Shown here piece after piece: positions 1 to 6,211 of a DNA stretch of 6,237 nt; within the stretch, counting starts at the first letter, position 1; every line of letters begins with the position of its first letter. The notes under the pieces are model-generated. The model made no database searches. It worked only from the letters and a program-made list of their open reading frames with translations, and had not been told where the DNA came from. This DNA is from Rhodospirillales bacterium (lineage in GTDB: Bacteria > Pseudomonadota > Alphaproteobacteria > Acetobacterales > Acetobacteraceae), in assembly GCA_903644035.1 (NCBI GenBank), contig CAHJXG010000320.1:1-6237 (forward strand). Direction: 5' to 3'. The position numbers and the translations under genes are program-made.

Positions 1-7
1 CCGATCT
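1..7. other. Probable Illumina adapter remnant at the left contig end
   Basis: The first seven bases, CCGATCT, are the last seven bases of the Illumina TruSeq adapter as it would read into an insert. Seven bases alone could match by chance, but the opposite end of the window carries 26 bases of the same adapter in the mirror orientation. The reading frame of gspE supports this too: the residues encoded here (Asp-Arg after Ser-Pro-Ala-Pro-Arg) break the usual family pattern, in which a hydrophobic residue such as Leu normally follows. Genomic sequence therefore most likely begins at base 8. Confidence 0.7.
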
Positions 8-744
8 CGCGGCGCCGGGCTGTCGGCCTCGTGCAGCACGCCGTCGTAGCGGTAGCGGATGCGCAGGCGGTCCTCGAACGGCTCGATGTGGATGTCGGAC
101 GCCTGGGTCTCCACCGCGCGGGCGATGATCTGGTTGACCAGGCGGATCACCGGCGCCTCGCTGGCGAGGTCCTTCAGGCGCTCCGCATCCTCCTCCGACG
201 GCTCGGCCGTCCCGTCCGGCGTGTCGGGCGCGGCCGGCACGTCCGAGTACAGGCGGTCGAGCGCCGCATCCAGCTCGATGGGCACGCCGACCAGCAGGGA
301 CACCGGCAGCCCGGCGGCCGAAGCGATGGCCGCGGGGATGAACGCGTCGAGCGGATCGGCGACCGCGACCAGCAGCCGCCCGTCCTGCTCGGCCACCGGG
401 AGCGCCCGGGCGCTGCGGAGGAACCGGGTCGAAAGCTGCTCGGCGAACAGCGGCTCGGCGCCCGGGTAGCGGTCCGGGGTGGCGATGGGCAGGCCCAGCA
501 GCCGGGCATAGGCCTCCGCCAGGCCGCGCTCCGTCACCAGGCCGAGCTGCAGCAGCACCTTGTCCAGCCGCTGCCCGCTGTCCTGCGCGACCCGGCGCCC
601 GCGCTCGACGGTGCGGGCGTCGCATTGGCCGAGTTCGATCAGCAGCGCCGCCAGGCTCTCCACCAGGGAACCTGCGGCGGCGGGCTTGCTGCCGGCATCG
701 CCGGGATCGACGGCGACCGGCTGCTTGAAGCTATGCGCATTCAT
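8..744 (-). CDS. gspE: Type II secretion system ATPase GspE, N-terminal part, cut by the contig end
   Basis: The minus-strand frame opens with ATG at 744 and stays open to the edge, giving about 246 genuine residues of a protein that is normally roughly 500-600. The product is the cytoplasmic hexameric ATPase that drives pseudopilus assembly in type II secretion. Residues about 25-150 look like the N-terminal MshEN/N1E domain that docks on GspL, with the pattern GQRLDKVLLQLGLVTE and a later LPVAEQDGRLLVAVADP. A charged, Pro-rich linker (about 167-188) follows. The N2E domain then begins, with APVIRLVNQII (197-207) and the hallmark SDIHIEP at 216-222, then IRYRYDGVLHE. The Walker A, Asp box, Walker B and tetracysteine zinc motif would lie beyond the edge. 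The paralogues PilB and MshE share this architecture; pairing with a prepilin peptidase fits either, and the SDIHIEP/DGVLHE region and length favour GspE. The Shine-Dalgarno signal is weak. The start was chosen as the only ATG giving a family-like N-terminus. Confidence 0.9.
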
Positions 745-786
745 CCCGTGGCGACCCCGGTTGTGGCATGGGAGACCGTCCTATAC
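745..786. promoter_or_regulatory. Short divergent intergenic region between gspE and gspO
   Basis: Only 42 bases separate the two divergent start codons. A purine-rich GGAGA at 771-775 lies 11 bases before the gspO ATG and can serve as its ribosome binding site. A C-rich stretch at 755-758 reads as GGGG on the minus strand upstream of gspE. The gap is too short for two separate full promoters with leaders, so promoter elements probably overlap the opposite coding region, or gspO starts further downstream (GTG at 805). No clear -35/-10 pair is visible. The regulatory role is inferred from gene arrangement only. Confidence 0.35.
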
Positions 787-1581
787 ATGGATCGCCGAGC
801 GGCCGTGAGTAGGCCGCGCGATTCGGGAGCGCGCTTGGACGGGCTGTTGCCGCTGCTGCTGTCCCCGTTCGTCGGCAGCTTCCTTGGCGTGGTGATCCGC
901 CGGCTGCCGCTCGGCCGCCCGATCGCGGCGGCCCGGTCGGAGTGCGAGGGCTGCGGCCACGCCCTGCCGGCACGCGACCTGGTGCCGTTGGTAAGTTTTG
1001 TGATGTTGCGCGGGCGCTGCCGGTTCTGCCAGGCCGGGATCGCGCGCTTCCATCTGTGGGTCGAGCTGGCGGCCATCGCCGTCGCGGCCTGGGCGACGCT
1101 GGCGCTTCCGGGCGCGGAGGCGGCGGCGCTCTGGGTCGATTGCGCGCTGGGCTGGTGGCTGCTGGCCTTGGCCTGGATCGACTGGGACCACCTGCGCCTG
1201 CCCGACGTGCTGACCTTGCCGCTGGTGGTGGCGGGCCTGCTGGCGACCTGGGCGCTGGAGCCGGAGGACGTGGCGGACCACGCCGCCGCCGCCGCCCTCG
1301 CCTACCTGGCGTTCCGCGGGATCGCCTGGTCCTATCGCCGCCTGCGCGGACGGGAGGGCTTGGGTCAGGGGGACGCGAAGCTGCTGGCGGCGTCCGGCGC
1401 CTGGGTGGGGGTGGCGGGGCTGCCGGGCGTGGTGCTGGGAGCGGCGGTGGTCGCGGTGGCGGCGACGCTGGGCCAGCGGATGTTCGGGCGCCACGCGGCG
1501 GACGTGCCGATCCCGTTCGGGCCATACCTCGCGCTGGCGACCTGGGTGGTGCGGGTCTATGGCGAGGCCGGCCACCTTTAA
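787..1581 (+). CDS. gspO: Prepilin peptidase / N-methyltransferase (GspO, PilD-like)
   Basis: This inner-membrane aspartic protease (264 residues) cleaves the leader peptides of type IV pilins or type II pseudopilins and normally N-methylates the new first residue. The N-terminus has a hydrophobic segment (20-36, LLPLLLSPFVGSFLGVV) and the conserved SFLGVVIRRLP. A zinc-binding tetrad follows: C53-x2-C56 (CEGC) and C78-x2-C81 (CRFC). This marks the full-length bifunctional type rather than the shorter TadV/CpaA type. The catalytic aspartates are D132 in AWIDWDHLRLPD and D196 in the GxGD motif of GLGQGDAKLL. The C-terminus carries the typical IPFGPYLALA. Several Ala/Val/Leu/Gly-rich segments agree with a polytopic membrane protein. 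ATG 787 is preferred for its GGAGA upstream; GTG 805 is possible. The open frame continues upstream to base 31, but that part lies antisense to gspE and is not coding. The gene is divergent from gspE, its partner in the same machine. Confidence 0.93.
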   Translation: MDRRAAVSRPRDSGARLDGLLPLLLSPFVGSFLGVVIRRLPLGRPIAAARSECEGCGHALPARDLVPLVSFVMLRGRCRFCQAGIARFHLWVELAAIAVAAWATLALPGAEAAALWVDCALGWWLLALAWIDWDHLRLPDVLTLPLVVAGLLATWALEPEDVADHAAAAALAYLAFRGIAWSYRRLRGREGLGQGDAKLLAASGAWVGVAGLPGVVLGAAVVAVAATLGQRMFGRHAADVPIPFGPYLALATWVVRVYGEAGHL

Positions 1582-1587
1582 TTGCTT

Positions 1588-1593
1588 TGAGGG
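1588..1593 (+). promoter_or_regulatory. Ribosome binding site deciding the GT61 start
   Basis: TGAGGG ends four bases before ATG 1598, slightly close but the best purine-rich signal here. It favours ATG 1598 over ATG 1559, which overlaps the end of gspO and has no good Shine-Dalgarno sequence. Confidence 0.45.
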
Positions 1594-1597
1594 CATC

Positions 1598-2725
1598 ATG
1601 GGTGAGGACCTGCTTCGTCTGATCTTCGACGGAGACTTCCCGGTCGAGACGATGCGGTATTGGCCCGGGGTCGATTGGGAGAAGCGGCCGCTCAGAATGC
1701 TGAACGGTTTGTCCCCCGGGCCGCCCGGACCCACCATGCTCCAAGCGGGTCGGCGGACGTCGCAGCCCCGGCGGCTGGACCGGCTGCGCGATGTGCATCT
1801 TACCTGGTCCAACTTCTTCATTGTCGGCGATTGCTGCGCGTCGATTTACGACGACCCGCGGACGGCCGTCTCCGGCATCGTGGACTGGCCGGGATTGTCG
1901 GAGGTGGCAGGCATCCATCGCCACGGCGGCAACTTCGTCATCCCACGATCCCGATTGCAGAATGCGGAGCGCGTCAGCGGCCAGACGATGTTCGCCACGT
2001 CGGATGAGCCGCACAACTGGGGCATGTGGCTGCTCTACGTGCTGCCTGCGGTCATCAGCTTCGTCGAGAACAGGCACAGCTATGACCGGCTGTTCGTCTA
2101 TGCCGACCATCCCAACATGCGGGCGATGCTGCGGCTGCTGGGGCTCAGGGCCGCCGACGTGATCCTCCACGACTGCAGCAGATCCTATCATTTCGAGAGC
2201 GTCGACGTGTTCCGGCAGCCGCAGCGGGATTTCTTCGTGGCGCAGGAGGCCAGGGCAATGTTCGCCGGGCTGCGCGAAACCGTGGCAGGCAGCATCACCG
2301 TGCCGAGCGCCCACCACCTTTACGTCGGCCGCCACCGCCGGACCATCGAGATGAGCGGCTACAGGCGCCTGATGAACGAGCGCGAGTTCATGGACCGGCT
2401 GGCGATGATGGGATACAGCCCGGTCGACCCGGAGTACCTGGGCCCGGAAGAACAGATCGAGCTGTTCGGGTCGGAACGCCGGATCGTCGTTCTCGGTGGA
2501 GCCGGCCTGTTCAATGCGGTGTTCTGCAAGCCGGGCACCAAGGTCGTCGATATCGAGTCAAACCACGACCACCTCGAGAACCACTCGACCATCCTGTCGA
2601 GCATGGACGTCGATTATGGGATCATCCTGGGCCAGGTCGACCAAAGCGACCCGGCGCTCCACAACAAACGATGGACGGTGGACGTGGAGCGGGCGGCTGC
2701 CGCGGTCGCGAACTTCATGGAATGA
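1598..2725 (+). CDS. Glycosyltransferase family 61 (DUF563) protein
   Basis: The predicted 375-residue protein has the GT61/DUF563 pattern in its C-terminal half: LYVGRHRR (241-248), MNEREFMDRLAMMGY (259-273), the EEQIELF signature (284-290), and VVLGGAGLFNAVF (297-309) followed by KVVDIES. In the middle, HNWGMWLLYVLPAV (139-152) corresponds to the aromatic-rich WLLxxLPR-like motif of the family. GT61 enzymes transfer sugars such as xylose, arabinose or GlcNAc onto glycans; in bacteria they usually sit in polysaccharide or LPS loci. Donor and acceptor cannot be read from sequence. No signal peptide or membrane segment is evident, so the protein is probably cytoplasmic or membrane-associated. 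In many relatives a His precedes GAG in the last motif, and here it is Gly. The start lies 16 bases after the gspO stop, so co-transcription is plausible, although a link to secretion is not obvious. An alternative start at 1559 adds 13 residues and overlaps gspO. Confidence 0.87.
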   Translation: MGEDLLRLIFDGDFPVETMRYWPGVDWEKRPLRMLNGLSPGPPGPTMLQAGRRTSQPRRLDRLRDVHLTWSNFFIVGDCCASIYDDPRTAVSGIVDWPGLSEVAGIHRHGGNFVIPRSRLQNAERVSGQTMFATSDEPHNWGMWLLYVLPAVISFVENRHSYDRLFVYADHPNMRAMLRLLGLRAADVILHDCSRSYHFESVDVFRQPQRDFFVAQEARAMFAGLRETVAGSITVPSAHHLYVGRHRRTIEMSGYRRLMNEREFMDRLAMMGYSPVDPEYLGPEEQIELFGSERRIVVLGGAGLFNAVFCKPGTKVVDIESNHDHLENHSTILSSMDVDYGIILGQVDQSDPALHNKRWTVDVERAAAAVANFME

Positions 2726-2770
2726 CGGCACCGCCTTCCTTTGCGATCAAAGCGGGGCGAGTGCTGCATC

Positions 2771-2784
2771 TGGCGGAGAGGGTG
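2771..2784 (-). other. Possible attachment-site core: tRNA-Ser 3'-end fragment
   Basis: Read on the minus strand this is CACCCTCTCCGCCA. That equals the last bases of the T-stem, the 3' acceptor strand and the encoded CCA of many proteobacterial tRNA-Ser genes, recalled from general knowledge. The next bases, to the right on the plus strand, do not continue as a T-arm, so this is only a fragment. It would make sense as a duplicated att core left by insertion at a tRNA-Ser gene, whose intact copy would then lie to the right beyond the contig. Against this: P4-type integrases usually sit beside the intact tRNA with int reading away from its 3' end, and the match is short. Confidence 0.35.
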
Positions 2785-2915
2785 TCTGCCATTTTCAAGT
2801 CTACGTAGCTTCACTATAGTCTATCGATCGCACGTAAGTGTCTGATCTCGCTTTTATCTTGCAAAATCATGCTCCACCGATGTCTATCCTTGCCTAGCTA
2901 CATCTATGCATTAGT

Positions 2916-2953
2916 GTGGGAACGCACGTGGGAACGGCATGGGTGTTCCCACA
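2916..2953. repeat. Cluster of three GTGGGAAC elements upstream of int (two direct, one inverted)
   Basis: GTGGGAACG occurs at 2916-2924 and 2928-2936, 12 bases apart, and the complement GTTCCCAC lies at 2945-2952. The second and third copies could form an 8-base-pair hairpin with a 9-base loop; the first and third pair over 9 bases (TGTGGGAAC at 2915-2923 with 2945-2953). The cluster ends 27 bases before the integrase start. Short repeated elements with a GTGGG core in front of P4-type integrases are candidate arm-type binding sites for the recombinase's N-terminal domain, or operators for int autoregulation. The repeats are seen directly; the role is inferred. Confidence 0.6.
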
Positions 2954-2979
2954 TCACGTCGCGTCGGGGACAAGCAGGT

Positions 2980-4326
2980 ATGGCAGACCTCACAACCATT
3001 GGCTTGAAAGCGAAGCTGTCCGCATTTGCCAAGCAGCCCCTCATGGCACCGGTCCGCATTGGTGACGGTGGGGGGTTGCACCTCTTGGTGAAGCCCGGCA
3101 ACGCGGCCGGCGGAGCGTGGGTGCTGCGATATACCTTTGGCACGAAGCGCCGGGACATGGGTCTCGGCACCTATCCTGCGGTGGGGCTTGCCGAGGCGCG
3201 AGAGATGGCGGAGGAGGCACGAAGGCTGCTGCGGCGCGGTGTGGACCCGCTGGCGGCCCGCAACGCCAGCAAGGTCGCGCAAGCGATGGCCGATGCGCAG
3301 ACGAAAGCCGTCACCTTCCGCGAGGCCGCCAATGCCACGGTGAAAGCCAAGCGCGACGGGTGGAGCAACCCGAAGCACGCCGCGCAATGGCTTGCCACCC
3401 TGGAACAACACGCCTTCCCACACATCGGCGACGTGCCCGTCCGCGAGATGGACCTGCGGGCGGTGCTGCGGGTGCTGCACCCGATCTGGTCGCGTATCCC
3501 CGAGACAGCCTCCCGCGTGCGGCAGCGCATGGAGGCGGTGTTGGACCTCGCTCGCGTACGCGGCTGGCGGGAGGGGGAGAACCCAGCGCACTGGCGCGGA
3601 CTGCTCTCAGAAGAATTGCCGCCACCGCGCAAGGTGCAGCGGGTAGAGCACCGGCCGGCGCTACCCTGGCAACAGGTGCCGGCGTTCTGGAGGGTGCTGG
3701 CCGAGGTGGAAGGGATGGGCGCCGCCGCGCTGCGTTTCGCGATGCTGACGGCAGCGCGAACGGGCGAGGTGCGTGGCATGACGTGGCGCGAGGTGGATAT
3801 GGACGCCGCGCTCTGGACGGTGCCGGGTGTCCGCATGAAGGCGCGGCGTGCCCATCGCGTGCCCCTGTCCGCTGCCGCGCTCGAAACGCTGCGCGCCGTG
3901 CGTCCGGACCGGCCACGCATGGACGCCTACGTGTTCCCTGGCGCTGACGGCGCGTTGCTCTCCGACATGACGGTTTCCGCGGTAGTCCGGCGCATGAACA
4001 AGCTGGTGGAGGGCGCCGACCCCGACGCGCTGCCGCGCTGGCGGGACCACGAAGGCCGCGCGGTGGTGCCGCACGGCTTCCGCTCCACGTTTCGCGATTG
4101 GGCGGGCGAGACGCGTAGCGAGGGCCGCGAGGTGGCGGAGCGCGCCTTGGCCCACGTTGTCAGAGATAAGGCCGAGGCCGCCTATGCGCGCTCGGATCTG
4201 TTGGAGAAGCGTCGGCCGCTGATGGAGGGTTGGGGGGTATGGTGCCTCGGCGAGCCCATCGCGGCCGAGGTGCGGAGCCGCAGCGCGGAGTGGACGAAGC
4301 GTGGCAGGAAAGCCGCAGCCGGTTGA
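2980..4326 (+). CDS. P4-type tyrosine recombinase (site-specific integrase)
   Basis: This 448-residue DNA recombinase would integrate and excise a prophage or genomic island. The N-terminal 90 or so residues match the arm-binding DUF4102 domain (RIGDGGGLHLLVKPG, WVLRYTFGTKRRDMGLGTYP, LAEAREMAEEARRLL). Residues about 110-215 form the SAM-like core-binding domain (TFREAANATVKAKRDGWSN, HIGDVPVREM). The catalytic domain has every expected residue: R260 (TAARTGEVRGM), K287 (MKARRAHRVPLS), H365-x2-R368 (HGFRSTFRDW), H392 (LAHVVRDK) and the nucleophile Y402 (AAYARSD). The length is slightly above the usual 400 or so. ATG 2980 is chosen because the conserved N-terminus starts there, with purine-rich GGGGA and AGG just upstream. 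The frame upstream to 2869 runs through the repeat region and is not family-like. It is probably active, as no frameshift or missing residue is seen. It lies between the att-like sequence and the cargo. Confidence 0.95.
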   Translation: MADLTTIGLKAKLSAFAKQPLMAPVRIGDGGGLHLLVKPGNAAGGAWVLRYTFGTKRRDMGLGTYPAVGLAEAREMAEEARRLLRRGVDPLAARNASKVAQAMADAQTKAVTFREAANATVKAKRDGWSNPKHAAQWLATLEQHAFPHIGDVPVREMDLRAVLRVLHPIWSRIPETASRVRQRMEAVLDLARVRGWREGENPAHWRGLLSEELPPPRKVQRVEHRPALPWQQVPAFWRVLAEVEGMGAAALRFAMLTAARTGEVRGMTWREVDMDAALWTVPGVRMKARRAHRVPLSAAALETLRAVRPDRPRMDAYVFPGADGALLSDMTVSAVVRRMNKLVEGADPDALPRWRDHEGRAVVPHGFRSTFRDWAGETRSEGREVAERALAHVVRDKAEAAYARSDLLEKRRPLMEGWGVWCLGEPIAAEVRSRSAEWTKRGRKAAAG

Positions 4327-4589
4327 CACAGTAGGCGGGCGGGGGAGCTGGTTTGGCTACCCGCCATGGCGTGGTGCCATAGACCCTCCTCAGACATGCT
4401 CGCCCGTGATTGCAGCAGTCCCACCGGCCGCCTCGAATCAGAACAAGAGTAGCCGACCACCGCGCAGCGATTGGCTGCACTTCGATTGCCAGATGATGCG
4501 TAGCCTGACACTTGACGGCGGTGACCTGACGCAGCGCCTGCTCATACGAGGCATGACAGATTGAGCGGCAGAAAAGGAGGCGCTGCCTG
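4327..4589. other. Intergenic region after int with no convincing gene
   Basis: These 263 bases hold no recognised gene. A plus-strand frame (4301-4564, 87 codons) overlaps the end of int, has mixed third-position composition unlike its neighbours, and resembles no family I know; its last 30 or so codons (ending LIRGMTD) look slightly more protein-like, so a degraded gene remnant is possible. GGCGGG at 4334-4339 can pair with CCCGCC at 4360-4365 across a 20-base loop, and ATGGC/GCCAT at 4366-4380 gives a small hairpin. Neither is followed by a T run, so I do not call a terminator. The promoter of the downstream glycosyltransferase may lie here, but none is clear. Confidence 0.4.
4574..4580 (+). 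promoter_or_regulatory. Consensus Shine-Dalgarno of the tandem glycosyltransferase
   Basis: AAGGAGG, nine bases before ATG 4590, is a full match to the anti-16S consensus and fixes the start codon. It suggests efficient translation initiation. Confidence 0.85.
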
Positions 4590-6211
4590 ATGGCCCAACA
4601 TGCAGCCGAGCCGGCCGCGTCCGGCCGCTCACCCGGCGCCCTGCCGCGCTGGCCGGACCTACGCCACGATCTCGATGCGTGGTCCCTCCGCCTGCCACCA
4701 CGGCACATACACATCGTGCCGTCGCTCTCCCTGGGCGGTGCCGAGCGGATCGTATGCGACCTGGCCCGTCATTGGGCACGGCAAGGCGTTCCCGCTGATG
4801 TGGCCGTCATGCGGGACGCGCCTGCCGAGTACGACGTTTCGGATCTCGCCGGCTCCTCCGTCGCGGTCCACCGCCTTGGGCGCCTGCCCTGGCGCGAGCG
4901 GACGGAGCGGGCCGCGGCCATCGTCCGCGCGACGGGGCTGCCCGCCTACGCCCACCTGACAAGCCCGAAGGAGCTTGAGGAGCTATGGTCGGCGGGGTGC
5001 CGCACGATCCCGGTCGTCCACAACATTGCCGCGGGCTGGAGCCAAGACCCGGGCGCCTGGAACCACTCGGGCGTCCCTGTCGTCGCGGCTTGCGGCGATC
5101 GGGTCCACGAGGAGGTGAGGCGCGCCGGCTATGAGGGGGAGATTCGGACGCTGCGCCACGTCCTTTCGCCGCTCCCCGGTCCCGGCGCATCGCGGCGAGC
5201 GGCGCTCCGCGGCGCATTCGGCTGCAGCGCGGACACGCTTCTCATGGGGATGGTGGGGCGCGTCGTCCTCCAGAAGCGCTACACCCGAGCGGTCGCCATT
5301 CTCGCCGAGCTCGTCCGCCGCGGCGTTGATGCACGCTTGGCGATCATCGGCACCGCGGTCGGCGAAGAGGCCCGCGCCGCCCGCGCCGCCTTGCTCGCCG
5401 CCGCGGCCGGGGCGGATGTTGGCGATCGCCTTTCGCTCCCAGGCCCGGTCGCCGATGCAACCGCGGTCATCGGCGCTTTCGACGTTTTCCTCAACACCTC
5501 CATTCACGAGGGCGTCTCGATCGCGACGATGGAGGCGGCCGCGATGGGCTTGCCAATCGTTTCTGCGGACGTGGGAGGCCAGCGCGAGGCGGTGCCGCCC
5601 GGCGACACCGTCCTTGACCCGGCGGCGCCCGACGAGGCCTGGGCCAATGCGGTGATGTCCGCCGCGGACCGGGGGCCTTCGTCCCCTACCGGTCCGGCCG
5701 CCTGGCTCGCCCCCGTGGCCGCCGCGTCCTGGGCCTGGCTCGCAGCGCTCGGTCCAGGTGCGGCGCGCTCCGATCGGGGTGGAGACGGCGTGCTGTTCGT
5801 CACCGCGAACATGGACGTGGGAGGCGCGCAGCGTTCGCTGTGCAACCTCGCCGAAGCGCTTGCCGGCCAGGGCACCGCCTTGACGGTCGCCATCCCCGGC
5901 CCGGTCGGCGTGCCGGGCTTCATGGATGCTGCCCGCGCTGCCGGTGCGCGGTTCCTGTCGCTCGCGCCGGCACCTGGGGAGGCCGAAAGCCTGGCGGGCC
6001 GGACCGGGCGCATCCTTGCCTTGGCGAATCTGCTGCGGCCGAGGACGCTCTGCTTCTGGAACGTGGACGCGCCGACGAAGCTCGTGGTCGCCAAGGCCCT
6101 CGCGGGCGGGCCGGTCCGCCTCGTGGACGCGAGCCCGGGACCGATGTTCTATGCCGAGCTGGAAGATGCCGGGAACGTCGCCCGCACCCTCTCGACCTCT
6201 CCTCAAGGCTA
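4590..6211 (+). CDS. Tandem two-module GT-B glycosyltransferase (GT4-like), C-terminus cut by the contig end
   Basis: The first module is a complete GT-B fold enzyme. Its N-terminal Rossmann domain starts HIHIVPSLSLGGAERIV (39-55, the GGAER acceptor-side loop). Its C-terminal GT4 nucleotide-sugar domain starts MGMVGRVVLQKRYTRAV (219-235), continues through DVFLNTSIHEG, and has an EX7E motif with E307 and E315 followed by AAAMGLPIVSADVGGQREAV. An Ala/Pro-rich linker (about 360-398) follows. A second module then begins: GVLFVTANMDVGGAQRSLCNLAEAL (from 400, GGAQRS at 411-416) and a Rossmann-like stretch to TLCFWNVDAPTKLVVAKAL. Its sugar-binding half is missing. Genomic sequence ends at 6211, in the middle of codon TA-; the TAA at 6210-6212 is completed by the adapter, so the protein continues. 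Such fused enzymes typically act in the cytoplasm on capsule, exopolysaccharide or O-antigen repeat units; the sugars cannot be told from sequence. It is probably cargo of the element carrying int. Confidence 0.87.

Larger units (their letters stand above)
2726..2979. other. AT-richer intergenic region, probable island junction and integrase control region
   Basis: No gene is supported in these 254 bases. From about 2785 to 2915 the sequence is clearly richer in A and T than anything else in the window, and stops are frequent in all frames. It contains the tRNA-Ser-like string at 2771-2784, the palindromes CTACGTAG (2801-2808) and CTATAG (2814-2819), a repeated AGTCTA at 2798 and 2818 (20 bases apart, about two helical turns), GTCTATC at 2819 and 2882, and the GTGGGAAC elements at 2916-2952. 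This combination fits the left end of an integrated element with the attachment site and the int promoter. That reading is inference; no confident -35/-10 pair was found. Confidence 0.55.

Noticed and set aside
31..786. Plus-strand open frame running from base 31 into gspO
   Set aside because: It is antisense to the well-supported gspE fragment and encodes an Arg/Gln-rich, family-less stretch; only the part from 787 is recognisable as prepilin peptidase.
1281..1297. Run of GCC triplets in gspO
   Set aside because: It encodes an alanine stretch in a membrane protein and is ordinary codon bias, not a functional repeat.
731..2335. Very long minus-strand open frame (534 codons) opposite gspO and GT61
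   Set aside because: The translation is Pro/Arg-rich with low complexity, typical of an antisense frame in GC-rich DNA, and both plus-strand genes beneath it have clear family motifs.
2731..2755. Possible terminator after the GT61 gene (CTTTG/CAAAG hairpin with outer CCG/CGG)
   Set aside because: The stem is only five bases with a bulged extension and no T run follows on either strand.
2726..2979. CRISPR array or complete tRNA gene in the AT-richer gap
   Set aside because: The repeats are only 6-9 bases and irregularly spaced, and no cloverleaf can be drawn; only a tRNA-like 3' fragment is present.
2911..3920. Minus-strand and alternative plus-strand frames across the integrase
   Set aside because: They overlap a recombinase with all catalytic residues and show no motifs of their own.
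4334..4380. Possible terminator after int (GGCGGG/CCCGCC and ATGGC/GCCAT pairs)
   Set aside because: The stems are short, the first loop is 20 bases, and there is no T tract; such pairs are expected by chance in GC-rich DNA.
4983..6206. Long minus-strand open frame (407 codons) opposite the tandem glycosyltransferase
   Set aside because: It is an Arg/Gly/His-rich shadow frame with no recognisable domain.
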